A stretch of DNA of 64,000 nucleotides from Psococerastis gibbosa (lineage: Eukaryota; Arthropoda; Insecta; Psocodea; Psocidae). The notes beneath the pieces are model-generated. The model was given only the letters and a program-made list of their open reading frames with translations. It made no database searches and was not told the DNA's origin. How positions within the stretch are numbered: the stretch's first letter is position 1; every line of letters starts with the position of its first letter. The stretch is from the NCBI GenBank assembly GCA_963971405.1, contig OZ020487.1, forward strand, positions 10,947,344 through 11,011,343, in the 5' to 3' direction. Positions 59,355-64,000 of this stretch are shown here, in pieces. Both the position numbers and the translations under genes were made by a program.

Positions 59355-62211
59355 CTGCAATAACACAATAAAACCGGCATGAGACAGCTGATATAGATAC
59401 GATAGCAGATGAATTGGATGTGGTAATTCAGTGCAGAGGTTGTACTAGAGCTGCTTGCAGTTCGGGCAAGGCAGGTGAGTCAGATGCAGCTTTCCATCCT
59501 CAGCCTGAAATATCACAATAAACCTTGTACACTGATACAGATAGCAGATGTTCTGGACATCGTCGATTTGCACAAGTCAGATATGGTCTACTTACAGTAA
59601 GTGCAGTGCAAGTTCCAACAAGTAAAATGTTAATATTACAAATAATGACAGATTATATTATTGTTACGAAGTTTAGGACGAAGCTGCTTGCGTTTGGCTA
59701 AGAATCTTAATCACTCATTATTTTCCTGTTTCTGAGGATTGCGTTGGCACTATTAGGTGTTCGATAAAGCTAAAGTGCTAGAACATCACAATAATCACAG
59801 GTTATTGCTTTTCAATTTTTACGCAGTATAAGGAAAGCTTTGTGATGGTCGAAATTTTCGATTCCGAGATTTCAACGGATTTACACGTTTTGAGGTCCCA
59901 GGAACCCAAAAAAGTGTTTGTCTGTCGCTCTGTTTGTCTGTCTGTCTGTGAGTCGATTTCCGGGCAAACTTCTCGGTATATTTTGATGAAATTTTGCATG
60001 TAGGTTCGCAAAAATCATACCTCAGGACAATTTTTTATTATTTCGGGCTAACTCAATTGAGGGGGGGGGGGTTATTTTCGAAAAACTAAAAAAAAACGCC
60101 TAAAAAAATTATTTCTCAAAAACGGCTCCAACGATTTCTTTCAAATTCACATAAATTGTAGTCGTTATTAATGTTAACAAAATGCGGGGGGTCGCTTGCC
60201 CCTTGATAGCTTGCTTGTGGGGGTAAAAAAATAAAAATAACTCAATTTTCAATTTAAAAAAAAAAAACTTTCTGCGGAACCTTTCTATCGATGATTTTTA
60301 CCTTCAGATATGTTTTAGGTGTTCAATAGGATACAAAAACGGGCAGGTTGCATTCCCAAAAAAATATTTGCTTCAGTGCAAAAAATTATTTTTTGAGAAA
60401 TTATGGAAAATTCACGCTCCAATGGCGGGTATTCCACATACGTACATCGTCAATGAAAATTATGAAATTGAAGGACATTTCAATTTTTCATTGATGGCGG
60501 CCATTCCACATGTTTTTTTTTAAAAATTGACAATTTTCTATTGAAACGTATGCGCCAAATTTTTGAAATTTGTTTGCATTTTTTTCTTGAAATTGTATTT
60601 GTTTTCTTCGTCGCCTTATTATTTAAACCTTATTATAAAACCTGATAATAGTTTAGATCCGAAGTAAGATCGACCTTCACCGATCTGTTTAATGGATGAA
60701 AACTGGTTTATAAACAATTTAGTAGGCTAAGGACCACAAAATTCAATTCAATTCCCGGAAGTAAGAGAGTGCGTATGATAGTAGTTCATGCAATAGACAA
60801 TGATAACGATAGATTGGCGATAAGGCGGCTATTCCACCGACTTCGTTTTGCATTTTGCCATTCAATCGTTATTATTGCCTATTGCATGAACTACTATCAT
60901 ACGCGCTCTATTTTTTCCAGTAATTGAACCATGACCAGCTAGAAAACTGTGTCTTTGTCTACGGCACGAGACACATTCTCAGATCTCTTTGTTGTACGTT
61001 CACAATCGCATTGATATTTCATTTATTAAGTTCGGCAACCCTCATTCTGGCCAGGAGTTATGAAGGCAACCCTACATCATCGTATTTGCAACAAAGCCGC
61101 TTATTTCTATGTTTAATTTATCAATTAAACAAGTAGGTGAAGATAACTATATTTTTAGTAGCCTACCTGTGTAAACCTTGCCAACCCTATATATGTCCAA
61201 AAACATATAGACAACCTTACGTTTTCATACTCTACAGGCTTAGTACTCGTACTGGCTAGTGTAAAAAATACATCCAAAGACAGGAATTCCTCCAATTCTT
61301 TTAGCTTTTGCTTTTTCTTTCGACTATCTTTATAGCTTCCAAGATAATTTTTATACAGAAATGCGTTCTTTTTAAAGAATTCAATTAAAATGGTTGTACT
61401 TGTCATATCCCATGACGCCATTTTTTCATTTTAGTTTGTTTGTGAGTTTACTCTATGATCAATTGATCATTGATCAATTTTAACAATGGCATAGAGTAAA
61501 ATTGAAATGTCCTTCAATTTCATAATTTTCATTGACGATGTACGTATGTGGAATACCCGCCAATACATTACGCGACATGTGCCATTGTTACTACTGTTAC
61601 AATGTATTGGTCTGTTCGTTCCAGAATATGCAATTTAGTTTTAAGGGGGTTTTAATATATATTGATGTGACCCCCCCCCCCCTAGAGGGATCTGAAATTT
61701 AACCATAGGGAAATTATTTCCTATGTTATTACGCATGTCTATATCTACTAATTTATAAATTGGAAAGCATGTTCGAGTTAACTCGGACCGGTTCTATTAC
61801 TACTGTCTTGCAAGGCTTTGGACGGAGTTGTATGCGTGCGATGAGGTTAATCCTATTCAATTTAGCGGGTTCTCTATATTTTTCCTATTCTTCAGGATTG
61901 TGTTGACAATAGTAGGTGTTTGATAAAGTGTTAGAATATTTCAATGCAGCTTACCTTACTGGTACATGGTTCTGGACGAAGCTGCTTGCGTTTGGCTTTG
62001 AAAACGTTAATCTTACTCAATTTGGCAAGCAGGTTCTCCGTGTTGTTGCTATTCCTGAGGAATACGTCTACGTTCGGCGCCAGTGTTAGGTGTTCGATGC
62101 GTTCGACTTCACCCTCCTTACTGGCCGTGACCAGTCGCTGCGTAAAGATACTCACGTCCGGGTTGGGGACGCGTAAGATTCGGCTGTCTTCCGATTTAGT
62201 CTCTGCAACTG
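59148..62211 (-). CDS. C2H2 zinc-finger protein, last two exons (5' end outside window)
   Basis: C-terminal part of a probable sequence-specific DNA-binding protein of the nucleus. Exons 61955-62211 and 59148-59354 join in phase 0 and encode 153 residues before TGA. The first exon gives a linker without a known domain (VAETKSEDSRILRVPNPDV, then KINVFKAKRKQLRPEP). The second has two C2H2 fingers, each C-x2-C-x12-H-x4-H: CPHC...HVRLMH and CYLC...HLWEVH. Two C-terminal fingers on a late exon resemble insect BTB zinc-finger genes (broad, tramtrack, lola), but no BTB domain is visible, so the subfamily is open. The 2.6-kb intron is filled with nested transposons and a broken copy of the finger exon. 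Confidence 0.82.
59400..59504 (-). pseudogene. Broken duplicate of the terminal zinc-finger exon
   Basis: An acceptor-like ATATTTCAG leads into AEDGKLHLTHLPCPNCKQL, nearly identical to the functional exon about 150 bp downstream. It then meets an in-frame TAG (59445-59447) and loses frame before the first histidine pair. Flanking intron sequence is duplicated too. Splicing to it would give a truncated protein without a finger. Confidence 0.78.
60768..60905. repeat. Inverted repeat enclosing a lone GGCGGCTATTCC tip
   Basis: Arms GCGTATGATAGTAGTTCATG and its inverse enclose ATAAGGCGGCTATTCCACCG. It lies inside the 60.4-kb foldback element. This may be a family D tip trapped in, or generating, a palindrome. 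Confidence 0.65.
61155..61421 (-). CDS. MADF/Myb-SANT-like ORF remnant of the foldback transposon
   Basis: 88-codon frame starting MASWDM. The first half runs ILIEFFKKNAFLYKNY then YKDSRKKKQKLKELEEFL, resembling the start of a MADF (Myb/SANT-related) DNA-binding domain: LI-x-(F/Y) helix, LYxxxxxxYKD, then a charged helix. PIF/Harbinger transposons encode such a Myb/SANT-like partner besides the DDE transposase. The same start recurs, shortened and broken, in copies at about 9938, 11230, 12470, 46350, 54999 and 56973. After about residue 52 the frame has no recognisable domain, so it may be truncated or have lost a splice. Probably not functional. Confidence 0.5.
   Translation of the reverse strand: MASWDMTSTTILIEFFKKNAFLYKNYLGSYKDSRKKKQKLKELEEFLSLDVFFTLASTSTKPVEYENVRLSICFWTYIGLARFTQVGY
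61955..62211 (-). CDS. Zinc-finger gene, penultimate exon
   Basis: Acceptor CTTTCTTTACAG, donor AGTAAG/GTAAGC. Its first two bases (CA) complete a codon from an exon outside the window. It encodes 85 residues, mostly polar, with the basic stretch KAKRKQLR, a possible nuclear localisation signal. Codons are balanced and GC-richer than the flanks. Confidence 0.8.
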
Positions 62212-62559
62212 CTGTAAAGAAAGCAAACCGGTTTGAACAGGTGATATGATATATGGAACAAACAGTACAGTAAGCGGAAAAGAACTGCCCAGAACCAGAA
62301 TAAATTAAAAATCAAATGGGAAAACTGATTGATAGATTGTAACAAAAAAGAAGATATGGTGATGAGTAAATGAAAATGTTTTACGATATTTATTGTGTTT
62401 GAATGTATTATTTTTTTATTTTTCTACAATCCCTATTGTTGTACTGGGGAATAATTACAAGAATATGCCAAAAGTCCAGAATTCACTCGCTCCTTCGCCA
62501 TGCTTTCTTTAGTAATTAAGAGGGCAATTGAAAAATATTTCGTCTGAGAAGATCAGACA

Positions 62560-62850
62560 ACCATGGCAAAGACCTTGTAAGGCAAGCACCACACACAGCC
62601 AAGTGTGAGCGACTGGATCCTACACTACAAGGTTTCGCCTACCTTAGAAAACTCCCGATTGAACTGCGAGCGGCGAGAAATGCTACTAACTTCTCTAAAT
62701 TGCTTAGAGACCATTTATTAGAGAAAGCTTTCTACGCTGTCACTGAGGCACTAGCGTCTAGCACAATGACAATGACAGAACTACCTGATTTTGACGAAAT
62801 TTTATTATTTTATACTTTCCTGTCGATTACTTGCTGATTAATTGATTTTG
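62560..62850 (+). pseudogene. LINE reverse-transcriptase end, third type
   Basis: One frame reads FAYLRKLPIELRAARNATNF, SKLLRDHLLEKAFYAVTE, then TMTELPDFDEILLFY. The LP-x-(I/L)-R...F-x3-L-x3-L pattern occurs at the end of several LINE reverse transcriptases. A shortened relative lies at 24.5 kb. Confidence 0.5.
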
Positions 62851-62974
62851 TAATTTAGCTGAAATATATTATAATAAATATATATTTAACCACACTCGTA
62901 GTCAGTCAAAAAATGGGCCTATCAATTGGTCAGTGACAGTATGAGTCACCGCAATAATATGCCAAACACAAACA

Positions 62975-63520
62975 AGTGCAGAAAGGTCAACTGACCTAAT
63001 TGATAAAGGAAAAGAGTGGGAGATATGGGTTCATTGATGGGCACAAAGTTCATCGCCAGTCCAAAGAGACCGTTGAGTGATAAGAGGTCACCTAAAATAC
63101 AATGAAATTAATACCCCCTAACACAGGGTGGATGGCCTATCATGCAGTCTTACTATACATACTGTATTGTTTTAAATGTTGTATCAATGAATCCATATTG
63201 TAAACTGTTATTTTTGGAGGAATATATTCTACTTTACTTTACTTTACTAATGCTTAGTCCTGAGGCGAATGAATCCGAGTTGCTACTGACGGTTCAGAAA
63301 CGGAAACTGGCATACTTCGGCCAAGTGATAAGGAACGAAAATTATCGCCTTCAGCATGTAATAATCCACGGGGAGATAGAAGGACAGAGGGCTCCCGGCA
63401 GAAGTAAAACATACTGGTTGAAAAACCTGAGGTAGTGGTTTGGCAAGAACACGACTTCCCTTTTCAGAGCAGCAATCTCAAAGGTTCAAGTTTCCATGGT
63501 GATAGCCACTCATCGATAGA
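62975..63520 (+). pseudogene. LINE ORF2 C-terminal remnant with an internal insertion
   Basis: Same family as 4.33 kb: SELLLTVQKRKLAYFGQVIR, EIEGQRAPGRSK, WLKNLR then a stop, WFGKNTTSLFRAAISKVQ. Between AAATTAAT (about 63110) and TAATGCTTAG (about 63247) about 140 bp interrupt the match, possibly a small insertion with a TAAT duplication. Confidence 0.7.
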
Positions 63521-63659
63521 ATAGGCATTAAAATAACAGGAAGATATTATTTTTAGGCATTTACGGAAGAAGATGGACCGCTCATAATCTTTCGCTGGTG
63601 AGCAAAAAACAGATTATGGATCTTTTCATACATTGTAGTATTATATGGCATATATAACA

Positions 63660-63837
63660 CTGACATTAAATTAACTTTGGTTGAAGAGGTAAACTCCTCG
63701 TTATAACCGAAATTAGAGGATATGGAAAGGGGATGGGCTTGTGGTCCAGCGGTTAAGACGACGCCCCAGTTAGGCGTAGATCGTGGGTTCGAATCCCGCC
63801 AAGCCCAGTTTCTTCCATATCCTCTAATTTCGGTTAT
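63660..63837 (+). mobile_element. Snapback element enclosing a tRNA-like cloverleaf
   Basis: CCGAAATTAGAGGATATGGA at the left and TCCATATCCTCTAATTTCGG at the right enclose a 72-nt tRNA-like sequence. The left flank (AACTTTGGTTGAAGAGG) is shared, inverted, with the 13.5-kb copy. Confidence 0.78.
63735..63806 (+). tRNA. tRNA-like sequence, probably a tRNA-derived pseudogene
   Basis: Folds as a cloverleaf: acceptor GGGCTTG/CAAGCCC, D arm 63744-63759, anticodon stem ACGCC/GGCGT, T arm GTGGG-TTCGAAT-CCCGC. The A box TGGTCCAGCGG (63742-63752) and B box GGTTCGAATCC (63786-63796) fit the Pol III consensus. The loop CCAGTTA would give anticodon AGT (Thr), but position 33 is C instead of the invariant U and position 37 is not a purine. 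Its setting in a repeated snapback element also argues for a mobile derivative. No CCA is encoded, as expected in eukaryotes. Confidence 0.5.
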
Positions 63838-64000
63838 CTTATCATACCCTTATTAATCACTTCCGCACCTTAATTAACGATTCATGTGTCTCACCTTTCC
63901 TTTATGTGCATTAGTTCCATATGGATGGAATGTTTGAAAAATACAATTTCACACCGCCATTTTCAAAAGTCTCCGTTCAACCCATAACCAACCCTTAAGT

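Larger units (their letters stand above)
60424..61561 (-). mobile_element. Longest Harbinger-like foldback element (family C3), TSD AAT
   Basis: Ends GGCGGGTATTCC...GGAATACCCGCC, flanked on both sides by AAT. The unoccupied sequence can be read from a related repeat at 47.5-48.4 kb, so insertion into the family F copy (59803-61800) is direct. Arms match families C1 and C2 (12141, 54728), but this copy keeps about 600 bp that C2 lacks between matching sequence on both sides. That extra part holds the longest reading frame of the family (61155-61421) and a second inverted repeat (60768-60905). Confidence 0.8.
59803..61800 (+). mobile_element. Family F repeat carrying the C3 insertion
   Basis: Left part 59803-60423, right part 61562-61800 (ending ACTCGGACCGGTTC), exactly interrupted by the foldback element with an AAT duplication. 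Lies in the zinc-finger gene intron on the opposite strand. Confidence 0.78.

Overview
The window is eukaryotic nuclear DNA, almost certainly from an arthropod. The coding genes are split by GT-AG introns (one is GC-AG), coding density is very low, and most of the sequence is decayed transposon material. An insect-type RR-2 cuticular protein gene, an SLC22-type organic cation transporter gene and a C2H2 zinc-finger gene point to an insect. A repeat-rich hemipteran such as a planthopper is my guess from general character only. Nothing bacterial or viral was recognised.

Layout. 1-28 kb holds no convincing host gene: LINE C-terminal scraps, foldback MITEs, hAT-like elements, a decayed 195-bp tandem array (15.6-16.6 kb) and unassigned AT-rich DNA. 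28.3-34.1 kb (+) carries the cuticular protein gene: three well-supported coding exons that splice in phase, a candidate upstream exon, and no signal-peptide exon found. 38.1-45.8 kb (-) carries a complete nine-exon transporter gene of 568 codons; all nine splice phases agree. 46-59 kb is transposon-rich spacer, including a 1.2-kb hAT-like element with a perfect 8-bp target duplication. 59.1-62.2 kb (-) carries the last two exons of a zinc-finger gene whose 5' part lies beyond the right edge. 62.2-64 kb holds LINE pieces and a tRNA-like snapback element.

The most interesting system is mobile. About a dozen foldback elements share the terminal tip GGCGGG/GGCGCC, 3-bp target duplications (TTA, TAA, AAT, TTG, GAA) and, in many, the internal motif GACGTGGTAGCAGACAT. 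Members of two families with different arms share a central core that is the 5' end of one reading frame (MASWDM-STxILIxF). The longest copy (60424-61561) extends it to 88 codons resembling a MADF/Myb-SANT DNA-binding domain. With the 3-bp duplications, this suggests the MITEs are deletion derivatives of a PIF/Harbinger-like transposon. One sits about 50 bp from the exon 1 donor of the transporter and another about 140 bp from the exon 2 acceptor.

The host genes do not form a pathway or cluster; they are separate loci in a repeat-dominated landscape. Two show recent exon-scale turnover: a broken copy of part of transporter exon 3 lies in intron 3, and a broken copy of the terminal zinc-finger exon lies just upstream of it.
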